Shown piece after piece: positions 54,559-64,000 of a stretch of 64,000 nucleotides of DNA. Within the stretch, counting starts at the first letter, position 1. Every line of letters starts with the position of its first letter. Position numbers and translations under genes: made by a program. The DNA lies in the NCBI GenBank assembly GCA_963847665.1, contig CAWKAO010000007.1:78981-142980 (forward strand), written 5' to 3'. This DNA is from CAWKAO01 sp963847665. GTDB lineage: Bacteria > Actinomycetota > Humimicrobiia > Humimicrobiales > Humimicrobiaceae. The notes below the pieces were generated by a model. The model saw only the letters and a program-made list of their open reading frames with translations. It had not been told where the DNA came from and ran no database searches.

Positions 54559-55835
54559 ATGTTAAATAACATTAGGTCTATGTGGCAAGTTATACATGAT
54601 ATAAGATTATCAAGAGATAAAAAAGAAGAACTTATAAAAAAACGCCTAAAGAGAGTACTTATTTCAGCATACAAGCATGTTCCTTATTATAGTGATATGA
54701 TGAACAATTTAAGGTATAACCCAATTACAGATTATAGGGGTCCTGAAGATCTTAAGATTTTCCCAATTACTACAAAAAAAGATATTAAATCCAACACTAA
54801 AATGTTTTTAAAAAAGGGTATAAACACAAAAAAACTATATTATGATTCCACTTCAGGTTCAACAGGTATTCCTTTAAAAGTCTTCTTTTCTCCTAAGGAA
54901 AAAGCTTATTTGACAGCCAGCTGGCTTCGGATGCTGTTTTTAAATGGATACTCACTAAGAGATAAATATTTTACTTTGACTGCACCAACACATCCTGATG
55001 CAAACATCAGTGCTATACAGAAACTTGGATTTTTCAGAAAAAAGTCTGTAGTTTACCCAAATCTCCTAAAAAGACAGTAGATATTTTACTTAATTACCAA
55101 CCTCAATTAATTTATGGAACAAGATCTTACCTTGATATGGTTGCAAATGAATTGATTAAAAGAAAGATTCGACCCAAAGATTTAAAACTTGTTATATCAG
55201 GGGAAGAGGTTATTACAGAAAACCACAGAAGAATGTATAAAGAAGCTTTTGGTATTGAGGTTATTGATGTATACGGTACAGCCGAAACAACCATGATAGC
55301 GTACGAGACTCTTGAAAGAGACGGAATGCACATTTGTGAGGACAGTGTCTTTCTTGAATTTCTAGATAAAAATAATGAAAAGATAAAGAATGGTGAAACA
55401 GGCAGGATTGTGGTTACATCACTTATTAATCAGATTATGCCTTTTATAAGATATGACCTAGGAGATCTTGCAACAATAAGTATAGGCTTGAACAATGAAG
55501 GAAGGTCTGTAAAAAGAATACTAAAAATAACAGGAAGAGAGAATGACAGTTTTGCTTTACCTGATGGAACCAGGATTTACTATCATGACTTTTATAATAT
55601 TATCTTTAAGCATAACCAGATTATACAATTTCAGGCAATACAGAAGACAAAAACGCATGTGTGGATAATTTTAGCTGCATCAATTGATTATTTTAATGAG
55701 ATATTACCAGATATAGAAAAAGAAGTATCAGGGATTTTACCTGAAAACTGGACATTTGAGATATTAAGAGTAGATTTTATTAAACCGAATACTGCAGGTA
55801 AATTGAGCATGCTCGTATCTGAAGTGGAAGGTTAA
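54559..55835 (+). pseudogene. Phenylacetate-CoA ligase-like (PaaK/CapK) adenylate-forming enzyme, frameshifted
   Basis: Frames 54559-55080 and 55137-55835 join near 55060 into about 425 residues. The first holds the adenylation core DSTSGSTGIPLKVFFSP; the joining sequence reads PKKTVDILLNYQPQLIYGTR; the second has VIDVYGTAETTMIAYE and IRYDLGDLATI. One base shift repairs it. It is a paralogue of the next gene. Confidence 0.8.
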
Positions 55836-55864
55836 GGTTGGAATAATAATTAAAGCGTAAAAAA

Positions 55865-57184
55865 ATGGATTTCAATATAAAAGATTTTGTATATCCAATC
55901 CAGATAATTAAATTAAAGTTTGAGTTGGATAACACTGAGAAGTTCAATTATACAAATCTAGTAGAATATCAAAATCAAAAATTAAGGGATTTAATTACTT
56001 TTTCATATAATTTTATTCCTTACTATAGAGAATTATTCAAAAAACAAAAGATTAACCCTGAGGCGGTAAAAACACTCCAAGATTTATCAAAAATCCCGGT
56101 TTTAACCAAAGAAATAGTTAAGGAAAGATTTGATGATCTTGTTTGTAATAAAGAACTTTTTTTTAAAAATAAACCGATGATTTATCATACCAGTGGGTCG
56201 ACAGGTAAACCATTGAAATTTTATCATGATAAGTTTACAAATATATCCAAATTTGTTTTTATTTGGCGAATGCAGGAATGGTGTGGATACAGAATCGGTA
56301 AGAGATTTGCAATAATTAGCACAGCTTTTATAAAAAATAATAATATTTTTAATTTCAAAAAATTATCAAATACTTTATATATTTCTATTAATAAAATAAA
56401 TAAAACAAATTCCTTAATAATACTTGATGAATTAATTAAATATAAATGTAAATTTTTAAGGGGTTATCCTTCGTCCATTTTTAATTTTTTAAGATTAATC
56501 GAAAATAACCCCAAAATAAAGAAGTTGAAGCTTATAAGTGTAATAACTTATGCAGAAAATTTGTCAAATTTTCAGAGAAAATATATAGAATCTTTATTAA
56601 ACGTTAAGGTCTATAATATGTATACACAATGGGAACATGTGTGCCTCGCAGTTGAATGTGAGAGTGGTAATATGCATCATCAAATGGAAAATGGTATTCT
56701 AGAGATCTTAGATAAGGATAATAATGTGCTAGGGGGAGGGAAATCAGGAGAGATAACTGCTACTGGTTTTTATAACAGGACGATGCCCTTAATTCGTTAT
56801 AAACTTGGTGATCTTGGTATAAAATTAAAGAGCGAATGCAGTTGTGGTAGAAGTCATGATATTATTTCAGGATTGGATGGAAGAGTAAGTGAAGGGATTA
56901 TTACGCCGGACGGTAGATTTATAAATGGCTTAAATACTGCTGTGAAATTTAGCACAGGTTTTGACTCTATACAAATAATCCAAAACTTAAGATCTTATAT
57001 AGATGTAAAAATTGTAAAAAATAATTCTTTTTCAGAAGAGGACATAAAAATCTTGGAAAATAATTTGCGACGATTTTTAGGTAATGAAATTAAGATAAAT
57101 TTTTTATTTGTTTCAAAGATTGAAGCATCTAAAAATGGCAAAACTAAATTTGTTATCAATAATTTGAAAGAAAAATATTTTTAA
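55865..57184 (+). CDS. Phenylacetate-CoA ligase-like (PaaK/CapK) adenylate-forming enzyme
   Basis: The 439-residue intact protein has IYHTSGSTGKPLKFYHD (AMP binding), LRGYPSSIFNFLRLI, MYTQWEHVCLAVECESG and IRYKLGDLGIKL with a Cys-rich CSCGRSHDI near residue 330. Members activate aryl or capsule acids. Very AT-rich, more than its neighbours, which suggests separate origin. Confidence 0.85.
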   Translation: MDFNIKDFVYPIQIIKLKFELDNTEKFNYTNLVEYQNQKLRDLITFSYNFIPYYRELFKKQKINPEAVKTLQDLSKIPVLTKEIVKERFDDLVCNKELFFKNKPMIYHTSGSTGKPLKFYHDKFTNISKFVFIWRMQEWCGYRIGKRFAIISTAFIKNNNIFNFKKLSNTLYISINKINKTNSLIILDELIKYKCKFLRGYPSSIFNFLRLIENNPKIKKLKLISVITYAENLSNFQRKYIESLLNVKVYNMYTQWEHVCLAVECESGNMHHQMENGILEILDKDNNVLGGGKSGEITATGFYNRTMPLIRYKLGDLGIKLKSECSCGRSHDIISGLDGRVSEGIITPDGRFINGLNTAVKFSTGFDSIQIIQNLRSYIDVKIVKNNSFSEEDIKILENNLRRFLGNEIKINFLFVSKIEASKNGKTKFVINNLKEKYF

Positions 57185-57217
57185 ATATTTGACACATTTT
57201 ATATACAAGCCATTTAT

Positions 57218-57233
57218 ATGCATAATTATGCAT
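57218..57233. repeat. Perfect 16-bp palindrome
   Basis: ATGCATAATTATGCAT, 35 bases past the ligase gene and just before the recombinase remnant. Possible protein-binding site or element end; no second copy seen nearby. Confidence 0.5.
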
Positions 57234-57261
57234 TTGTGCTGGTAGTCCGCATAAATCTTAG

Positions 57262-57630
57262 TTGGAACCAGATAAATTTATCAGTATTCCGGTATCCGGT
57301 CCTGACAGTGTTGTTAAAAAAGTCTCTGAAGTAGAAGAAGAAATTGCAAAAAAGAAACTGCACTTAGAAGATATTAATAAAGAAAAAATTGATACAAATA
57401 GTTTATTAGACTATAGCAAATATTTTTTAAATAATATTTCTAAATTATGGTTGAATTCTGTAACAAATAATAAAAGAAAATTACAAGATTTTATTTTTCC
57501 TGAACGAATTTATATTGAAAATGGTAAACTTCGAACCACTAAAATCAACCCTATTTTGTGCTTAATTCAACAACAAAAAGAGATAGTTATTAACAACTTG
57601 TCAACTTTGGTAGACCATACCGTACAATAG
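57262..57630 (+). pseudogene. C-terminal remnant of a large serine recombinase
   Basis: The 122-residue frame has no credible start. It reads LDYSKYFLNNISKLWLNSVT, then NKRKLQDFIFPERIYIENGK and RTTKINPILCLI, which match the C-terminal end of DNA-invertase/resolvase-type large serine recombinases. The catalytic N-terminal domain is absent, so this is a dead fragment. It marks the edge of the degraded region. Confidence 0.72.
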
Positions 57631-58075
57631 CAAGAACTTTTAAATTGAAGATATTAATAAAATATTAAAAATAGTAATTGAACCAAATTGGATTAGTTGG
57701 ACATAAATAATTTGATCAGAAACATAATTTTCGAGTTAGGAGAGGATATTTTCCAAGATTTACAAAGAAAATCAATATTTTCAAAATCTTCTAGTTATTG
57801 GAATAAAATAAAAAGTTCAATTGAAATTTTTAATGGTTTTATTATTATAAATATGAGTTTTGATAGTTGACAAGAAATTTTTTTTTCTACCATGGTATAA
57901 TATTCTTTGATTTTTAATTATAGAATTTCTAATGAAGATAACAGATATAACAGGTCCTATTTATAAAGGAATGTGGAATAATTATTTAATAGATTTTAAG
58001 TATAAAGCTTATTATAAGAGGAGGTGGTCATATAGTATTTTTATTTTGTAATTTTTCTTATAAAGGAGGTAAAAA
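57631..58075 (+). promoter_or_regulatory. AT-rich gap with promoter-like site before ABC operon
   Basis: At 57896-57901 there is TATAAT with an upstream TGG (extended -10), and TTGACA at 57867-57872 but with a 23-base spacer that includes a run of nine T's. A short frame from 57703 (NNLIRNIIFELGEDIF...) has no known match. Confidence 0.45.
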
Positions 58076-59522
58076 GTGAAAAGAGTACTAATGCTCTGGA
58101 TTGCCGTTACGATGGTATTAGCTATGGTGGTGACCTTTTCATTTTCTGCTTGTCAGTCCAATGCACCTGAGTCTAATACTCAACAGACCCAGGAAGCAAC
58201 TGAAAAGACTGAAGTAGATACTGTAGAAGCAGAAGAGACTACTGCAGCAGTCGAAACCGAGATGGATATTTTTTCAGAACCAACAGAACTTATCTTCTGT
58301 GGTATGGTGAAGAAGATTCACCAGGATTTACCGAATACGTAGAAGCTTCATGTGCAGCATATAATGAACTACATCCAAACATTACAGTCACTCCACAACA
58401 CCAAGCATCAGATGTTGTAGTACCAAACTTTCTAGCAGCTGCTGAAGCACAATCTGGACCTGATATAGCTACGGTCTGGTATGGTATTTATAATATGGAG
58501 CAGGTTTGGGCAGGTAACGTAGCTCCAATTTCTGACTACGTAGACCAGGATGAACTAGACCACTGGATAGGTGCAGATCTTGCCACATATGATGGCAAAG
58601 TATGGTCCTCAGATCTTTATGCTTTCAGTTTTGTGATACTATACTACAAGCAACATTTTGTAGATGCAGGGCTAGATCCTGATAGCCCACCAGTAACATG
58701 GGATGAATTTATGGATGCTTCTGCTGCCCTAAAAGCTGCTGGGCATGATCCATTTGCAGCAGGATTTTCTAGTGGCTGATGTTCCCACTTCTTTCATATT
58801 ATATTTATCCACAATACTTAAGTTTTGATGAGATAAAAGAATGTGTAGCTGGAAAAAAAGCATTTGATGATCCAGAATTTGTTGAAGTCTGGGAACGCAT
58901 AGGAGAATATGCACAGGCTGGTTATTTCCTTGAATCCGCTGCTTCTATTGACTTTGTAGATTCATGGTTTGAATGGCGCTCTGGCAATGCGACTATATGT
59001 CCTTTACCGTCACCACTTGCAATAACCTGGGTGAATGAAATAGGTGCAGAGAATATCGGTATTATGAGCTTCCCGCAACTTACAGATACTCCTGTTGATT
59101 GGGTGCCAGTAGCACCTGTTTCAGAATTCATTTGTGAGTGGTCTCCCAATAAGGAACTCGCAGCTGATTTTCTAGTTTATTTACATTCAGAAGAGAGTTC
59201 GAATAGGATGATAGAAATACTAGATGGTCAGAATTTCCCAGCCGATGAACAGGTTTGATGTAAACATGATAAAAGATCCATTAAAAAACAACTGGCAGAA
59301 TGGACATATACAGGTTTTGATAATGGAAAATTTCTTCTACAGATGCTGTCATTCCATATGCTCCCTATGGGTGAAGGTATGATACCTGTAGGTCAGTTGG
59401 TTATTCTTGGCGATATAAGTCCTGAAGATGGTGCAGCACAAATGGAAGCTGCAGCAGAAGAATGGAGGACTTTAAATCCTGAAGTATTTGAGACATATAA
59501 GATTTGGGCAGGAATAGAATGA
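58076..59522 (+). pseudogene. Sugar-type ABC transporter substrate-binding lipoprotein, frameshifted
   Basis: GTG start after AAAGGAGGT. Signal peptide with lipobox SFSAC, an acidic linker, then a family 1 extracellular solute-binding domain. Joined pieces read GFTEYVEASCAAYNELHPNI, GPDIATVWYGIYNMEQVWAG, DPDSPPVTWDEFMDASAALK and GEGMIPVGQLVILGDISP, ending near 59522. At least three frame breaks (near 58300, 58778, 59258), but core motifs survive. It heads a transporter-methyltransferase cluster. Confidence 0.8.
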
Positions 59523-59566
59523 TGAGTATTCTATATTTCATTCTTTTAACAATATTTGGTAAGTAA

Positions 59567-59606
59567 AAGAGGTTATGGTTGCTGACAAAAGCTACCATAA
59601 CCTCTT
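59567..59606 (+). other. 13-bp intergenic hairpin
   Basis: AAGAGGTTATGGT pairs with ACCATAACCTCTT across a 14-base loop, with no T-run. It sits between the binding-protein and permease genes, where mRNA-stabilising hairpins are common in ABC operons. Confidence 0.65.
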
Positions 59607-59626
59607 AAGATAAGCACTTTAGATAA

Positions 59627-60507
59627 ATGAAAAAAAATTTTTATAAAAGATTTTCACCTTATCTTTACTTGTTGCCTGCATTATTTTTCCTTTCTTTTAT
59701 TTATTTTTATCCAGAGAGACAAATCTATACAATAGTTTTTTTAGATTTGCCTTGGGAAAAAGTATTTTCTTGGGTTTTGACAATTATAAGTATTTGATAA
59801 TTAAAGATACTATAACCCATAAAGCTTTCCTGCATAATTTTCAATTACTGATGATAATCCCTATATTACTAATCCTTTCTTTATTATTTGCAATCCTAAT
59901 AACAGAAAAATAAGAGTAAGATTTGCTAAAGTCTATCAGACTCTGCTTTTTATTCCTTTTATTATATCTATTGTAGTAGTGGGTGTAGTCTTTTCCAGAT
60001 TACTTAGGTTAGATGGTATTATTAATTTTATATTGGAACACATAGGACTTGAGGTCCTTATAAGGGACTGGCTTGGCCGGCCCCAATATGCGCTCTATGC
60101 AGTGATGTCTGTTATTATCTGGAAGGAGCTTCCTTTTGGGATAATACTGTTTCTTGCTGGCATAAATAATATTAATAAGGATCTGATAAGAGCTGTAAGA
60201 TAGATGGAGCTAATTGGTTGCAGACTATTATCCATATAACCATTCCACAGCTAAAGCACGTGATAAACTTCTATCTTGTATATAATGTAATGGTAGTATT
60301 TGCTGGGTATTTACATATGTCTATGTAATGACAGAAGGTGGCCCGGCTAACGCCACTACGATACTAGAACTACAAATATTTAATCTTGCCTTCAAAAAAA
60401 ATCAGATGGGCATGGCTTCTGCTTTATCTATTTTACTATTTTTACTTATTTTTGTATTTATATACTTGAGATTTAGGCTGCAAAGAGGAAGCATGGAAGA
60501 GGAGTGA
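59627..60507 (+). pseudogene. ABC sugar transporter permease (UgpA/MalF-like), frameshifted
   Basis: Joined frames recover about 290 residues: FSPYLYLLPALFFLSFIYFY, LLFIPFIISIVVVGVVFSRL, the EAA-type loop (RAVRMDGANWLQTIIHITIP) and TEGGPANATTILELQIFNLA. Several breaks, near 59730, 59910, 60200 and 60305. Membrane helices are retained. Confidence 0.75.
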
Positions 60508-60513
60508 TTTCTA

Positions 60514-61339
60514 TTGAGGTCAAAGCTATTTAAAATACCTATTCATCTTTTACTTATCATATTCTCGGTGATATCAATCTTCCCTTTTTACTATATGATT
60601 GCTACAGCGTTTAAGGCTAAAAATGAGATATACAATAATGTATTTGGTCTTCCACAGGACTGGACTTTTGAAAACGTGATACGACTCTATACTGAATATG
60701 GTTTTTTTAGGTCTGACATTGAATAGCTTACTTATCACTTTGATTTCAATAAGCATAACCTTGGTAATCGCGACGCTTGCTGCTTATGCATTCTCCAAGA
60801 TGAAATTTGCTGGAAAGCGATTTATGTTTAGCCTGACAATAGCTCTCACTGGTGTTCCCATAATGATAGTGATAATACCAATTTATGTCTTGATGTCAAA
60901 AATAAATCTACTCGACAATTATTTTGGTGTAAGTATCATATATGCAGTATTTATGCTTCCTTTTACTATTTTTTTAATGACAAGTTTTTTTAGGACTATA
61001 CCGGATGACTTATTAAATGCAGCCAGAATTGATGGTGCTAACAGGCTTCAAATCCTTTATAAGGTTATTCTCCCGCTGTCAAAACCTGTTATAGCAACTC
61101 TGGCAGTAGTGAATTCGCTGTGGGTATGGAACGATCTGCTGATTGCTCTTATGTTTTTAAGAAATGACAATATGAAAACAGTAACAGCAGCTCTTAACCT
61201 AATAGGTGGCAGATATGCAAATAATCCTGTACTGATACAAGCGGGAGCATTATTTGTTGCAATTCCTATGATTATATTGTTTCTTGCAGGGCAAAGATAT
61301 TTTATTAAAGGAATACTAGCGGGAGCATTAAAGGAGTAA
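60514..61339 (+). pseudogene. ABC sugar transporter permease (UgpE/MalG-like), frameshifted
   Basis: Two frames join near 60705. They read LLIIFSVISIFPFYYMIATA and GVPIMIVIIPIYVLMSKINL, with the EAA loop LLNAARIDGANRLQILYKVI intact. No ATP-binding subunit lies nearby; a shared MsmK-type ATPase is common for this class. One frameshift only. Confidence 0.82.
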
Positions 61340-61346
61340 ACTGATC

Positions 61347-62809
61347 ATGAAGTTTAAAGACGTTAAAAGGTATGAAACACCACTAGAAATATTTAGTGAA
61401 TCAAAAATAAAAAGAATACACGAAGCATCAATAAAGATTCTTGAAGAATTTGGTATAAAAATACTGGACATGAAAACACTTGAGTTTCTGTCAGAAAAGG
61501 CTTGGATGTAGATCTTGATAAAAAGACTGTAAGATTTGATAGGGATATTATTTCTTCTTGTATAAAAAAGGTTCCAAATACCTTTAGTTACTTTTCTCAG
61601 AATGGTAACAGAAATGGAAGTAGGTTCGGGGAATTTTTTTGCTGTATCTATGGTAGAAGAAAATTATTTTCTTGATCCTATTTCAGGAACAAGAAGACAG
61701 TCTACTAAAAGAAGATCTTGACTGATTGTATAAGAGTTATAGATGAAATGTTGGAATTACCATATATGTTGCAATCCTGTTACTGCCACTATGATATAGA
61801 CCCAAGAATGGCTATAGTATTTTCTGCTGTCCAGATTTATAAAAATACAGACAAGAATTGTCTGGTAGTTCCAAGTACTGGAGAGGAGCAAAGGCTGCCA
61901 CTCATTGAAATGGGTTCGCTTATTGCAGGCTCAGAAATAGAACTTATTAAAAAGCCTGTGCTTTCTGTAAGTATTGCACCATCCAGTCCACTAAAACTTC
62001 CTAAAAATATATGTGAAGTCATTTGGGAATATGCTTCAAGGCGGCTGCCCATAATAGTTGTGCAAGCTCCTATGGCCGGAGCTCTTCACCAGTAACCATC
62101 GCAGGAACCATGGCCCAGGCAAATGCTGAGAGTTTGGCTACAATTACTCTTATACAGCTTATAAGAGAGACCACCCCGGTCGTTTATGGTGGAGCTGCCA
62201 TGCAATTTGACCTTAAAACTGCCTTTCCGGCATATGGCTCTATAGAGTGGGGAATTTTTAGTATTTTGACTGCACAGATGGGGAGACACTACGATCTTCC
62301 AATATACGGATCTGGAGGAGCCACCAACTCTAACCTTAACGACTCACAAGCTGGATATGAAAAGATGAGCTCTACTCTTTTATGTTATCTTGCCGGTCAT
62401 GATATGATGTGTGACGCAGGCTTAAATGCAAACGGATTGATATCCCTTGATTCAATAATCACTCAGGATGAAATATTTTCTAAAGTCTTTCATATATCTG
62501 ACGAGATTGAGGTAAATGATGAAACTCTTGCGTTAGATACAATAAAAAATGTTGTATCTGGAAGTGATTATCTTTTTGAAAAAATATAGACACTGGATAA
62601 TATTAGGACTGATTTTAGGTATTCAGAAGTTGGCAAAAAGGAAGTCATATGATCAGTGGCGCTAGCTGACGGCGCTAAAGATTTCATTGACACAGGGAAC
62701 GTCAATAGCTGAAAGAATATTAAAAGAAAGCCCTTTAAAAGAGATTGACGCTAGTATTAATAAGAAGTTAGAAGGGATACTTGAAAAGGCCAAAAATATA
62801 TTGACCTAG
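61347..62809 (+). pseudogene. Trimethylamine methyltransferase family (MttB-like, non-pyrrolysine type), frameshifted
   Basis: Joined frames recover about 485 residues: IHEASIKILEEFGIKILDMK, DPISGTRRQSTK, APMAGSSSPVTIAGTMAQAN, YGSGGATNSNLNDSQAGYEK and the C-terminal DGAKDFIDTG. These are MTTB-family signatures. Non-Pyl members demethylate glycine betaine or related quaternary amines, passing the methyl to a corrinoid protein; none is in view. At least six frame breaks. Confidence 0.8.
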
Positions 62810-62831
62810 ATATTATTTAAAAAAGGAAAAT

Positions 62832-64000
62832 ATGATGGATAAAAAAGACCTTTTTACTCCAATAATACTGGCTGGCCAATTAATGAAAAATAGGATATTT
62901 ATGGCTCCGATGGGTACAGGATTTGAAGAACAGAATCGGCGGTGGTAGAGTGTCCACGGAGATGATAGATTTTTATGAAGAAGGGGCAAAGGGCGGCGTT
63001 GCACTTATAGTCTCTCCTTTTGCAGCTGTGGATGAAAGATATTTTGCGCTGACACTTGGTGCATATTCCAGAAATATACTTCAGGGTATAAGCAGGTTAT
63101 CAGAGGTATTAAGAGTATATGATTGCAAGTTCCTATTACAACTATCACATTTTGGAGGAAAATCTCCAAGGTATTTCACCCATGGTAGGACACCAATAGC
63201 ACCCTCAAGTATTGAAAGTAGAATGTATCCTGAAAAACCGGATGAGATGACAATAGGGCAGATAGAAGAAATCATCTTCCTTTATGTCAGGTCTGCCCAA
63301 TGGGCAAAAGATGCTGGTTGCTCTGGTGTAGAGCTTCATGGTGCCCATGGTTATTTAATCAATCAGTTCTATCGCCACACTCTAACAGAAGAGAGGATGA
63401 ATATGGTGGTAGTCTTGAAAAAAGAATGCTTTTCTTGATAAAATATCTGGCGAGATCAGAAAGATATGTGGGTCTGACTTTATAGTTGGTTTTAAGTTCA
63501 GTGGTTATGAAGCACTTGAGGGTGGCATTAATACTGAAATAGCTATCAATGTAGCAAAGCATATTGAAGATAAAGGTTTTATAGATTATATTCATGTTTC
63601 TGCTTTTTCTACTACATTACCAGGTTTTCTAGATAGTGATTTTCCGTCTGTACCTCCAATTTATGTAGAGCCGCCATTGGTTAATATTGCAGCAAAGATA
63701 AAAGAAAATGTTAAGTATACCTATAATAGCAACTGCAGGAATTTCAGAACCTGAATTTGCTCAGGAAATTATTAGATCTGGTAAGGCAGATGCAGTCATG
63801 CTTGGAAGAGCTTTGATAGCAGAACCAGATTGGGTAAATAAATTAAGGACAAATTCTAATCTTAGAGTCTGTATAAAATGTAACGAATGCTATAAAAGAG
63901 TATTAAATCAGCAGCAGATTAAGTGCTCCATAAACCCATATGTAGGAGAAGAGAAAAGATACGCTCATTTCAAAGAAAAGAAGCCTACAGATTTAAAAAA
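62832..64000 (+). pseudogene. NADH:flavin oxidoreductase (OYE / dienoyl-CoA reductase family), frameshifted, 3' truncated by window
   Basis: Reading across frames: NRIFMAPMGTGF, LLQLSHFGGKSPRY, GVELHGAHGYLINQF, NRREDEYGGSLEKRM, ADAVMLGRALIAEPDW, then the iron-sulfur cysteines CIKCNECYKR and KCSINP. The FMN barrel and 4Fe-4S cluster of the 2,4-dienoyl-CoA reductase branch are present. Frame breaks near 62925, 63405, 63450 and 63715. The NADH domain lies beyond the window. Confidence 0.8.

Noticed and set aside
57703..57870. Coding frame NNLIRNIIFELGEDIF onward
   Set aside because: No start codon with ribosome site, no recognisable family, extreme A/T composition; left as unexplained.
62584..62592. 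In-frame TAG in the MttB gene as a pyrrolysine codon
   Set aside because: It lies near the C-terminus, far from the expected active-site position, in a stretch full of indels; the protein otherwise fits the non-Pyl branch.
1..64000. tRNA, rRNA, CRISPR array, replication origin
   Set aside because: None recognised by eye on either strand.

Overview
The window is AT-rich bacterial chromosome from a monoderm-type anaerobe. I see no outer-membrane genes and no Tad secretin. There are SigI/RsgI, TTG starts behind strong Shine-Dalgarno sites, class II c-di-GMP riboswitches (a family known mostly from Clostridia) and a VWA-TadB fusion of the kind seen in some Actinomycetota. I cannot name the lineage. 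It is mostly ordinary chromosome, with one striking locus (22.3-36.5 kb) and one badly frameshifted accessory stretch (58-64 kb).

Layout. 0-4 kb: TPM-domain protein, FAD/NAD/2Fe-2S electron-transfer subunit, SigI with its membrane anti-sigma RsgI, and a DUF4349 lipoprotein. 4-8.2 kb (minus strand): MacB-type permease, ABC ATPase, HlyD-type adaptor and a PadR regulator. 8.5-13 kb: enolase, SurE, an OB-fold/HD-domain RNase-like protein and a CoA-disulfide-reductase-like flavoprotein. 13-22 kb: a frameshifted DUF362 ferredoxin protein, HAD phosphatase, MFS transporter, glycosyltransferase, small membrane proteins, a 5'-nucleotidase-like protein and an SDR.

22.3-36.5 kb is a Tad (Flp) pilus locus wired to c-di-GMP. 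A segment carrying flp pilin plus tadE is present twice. Between the copies lie a TadG-like gene and a minus-strand PAS/GGDEF/HD-GYP gene (both c-di-GMP synthesis and degradation domains). The intergenic region between that enzyme and the second pilin holds two divergent c-di-GMP-II riboswitches, each with its own near-consensus promoter and its own intrinsic terminator. One leads into the c-di-GMP enzyme, the other into pilin-tadE-cpaB-tadZ-tadA-(VWA)tadB-tadC. The last gene of the operon encodes a membrane protein with a degenerate GGDEF domain (EPGNF in place of GGDEF) that keeps an RxxD inhibitory-site motif at exactly the right spacing, the hallmark of a PelD-like c-di-GMP receptor. I infer a closed circuit: c-di-GMP controls pilus transcription, probably pilus assembly, and the expression of its own metabolic enzyme.

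36.7-51.4 kb: ATP-grasp-like protein, a PadR/DUF1700/DUF4097/DUF2807 envelope operon with a palindromic operator, an XRE/membrane/rhodanese operon, a frameshifted thymidylate-synthase-family gene, a band-7 protein, and small enzymes including dodecin, flavodoxin, zinc metallopeptidase and PfkB kinase. 51.5-64 kb is accessory: UroD-like protein, amidohydrolase, two PaaK/CapK-like adenylate-forming enzymes, a serine-recombinase remnant, then sugar-type ABC transporter, MttB-family methyltransferase and OYE-family reductase, all broken by many indels. Those indels are either real decay or assembly error; the protein sequence between them is well conserved.
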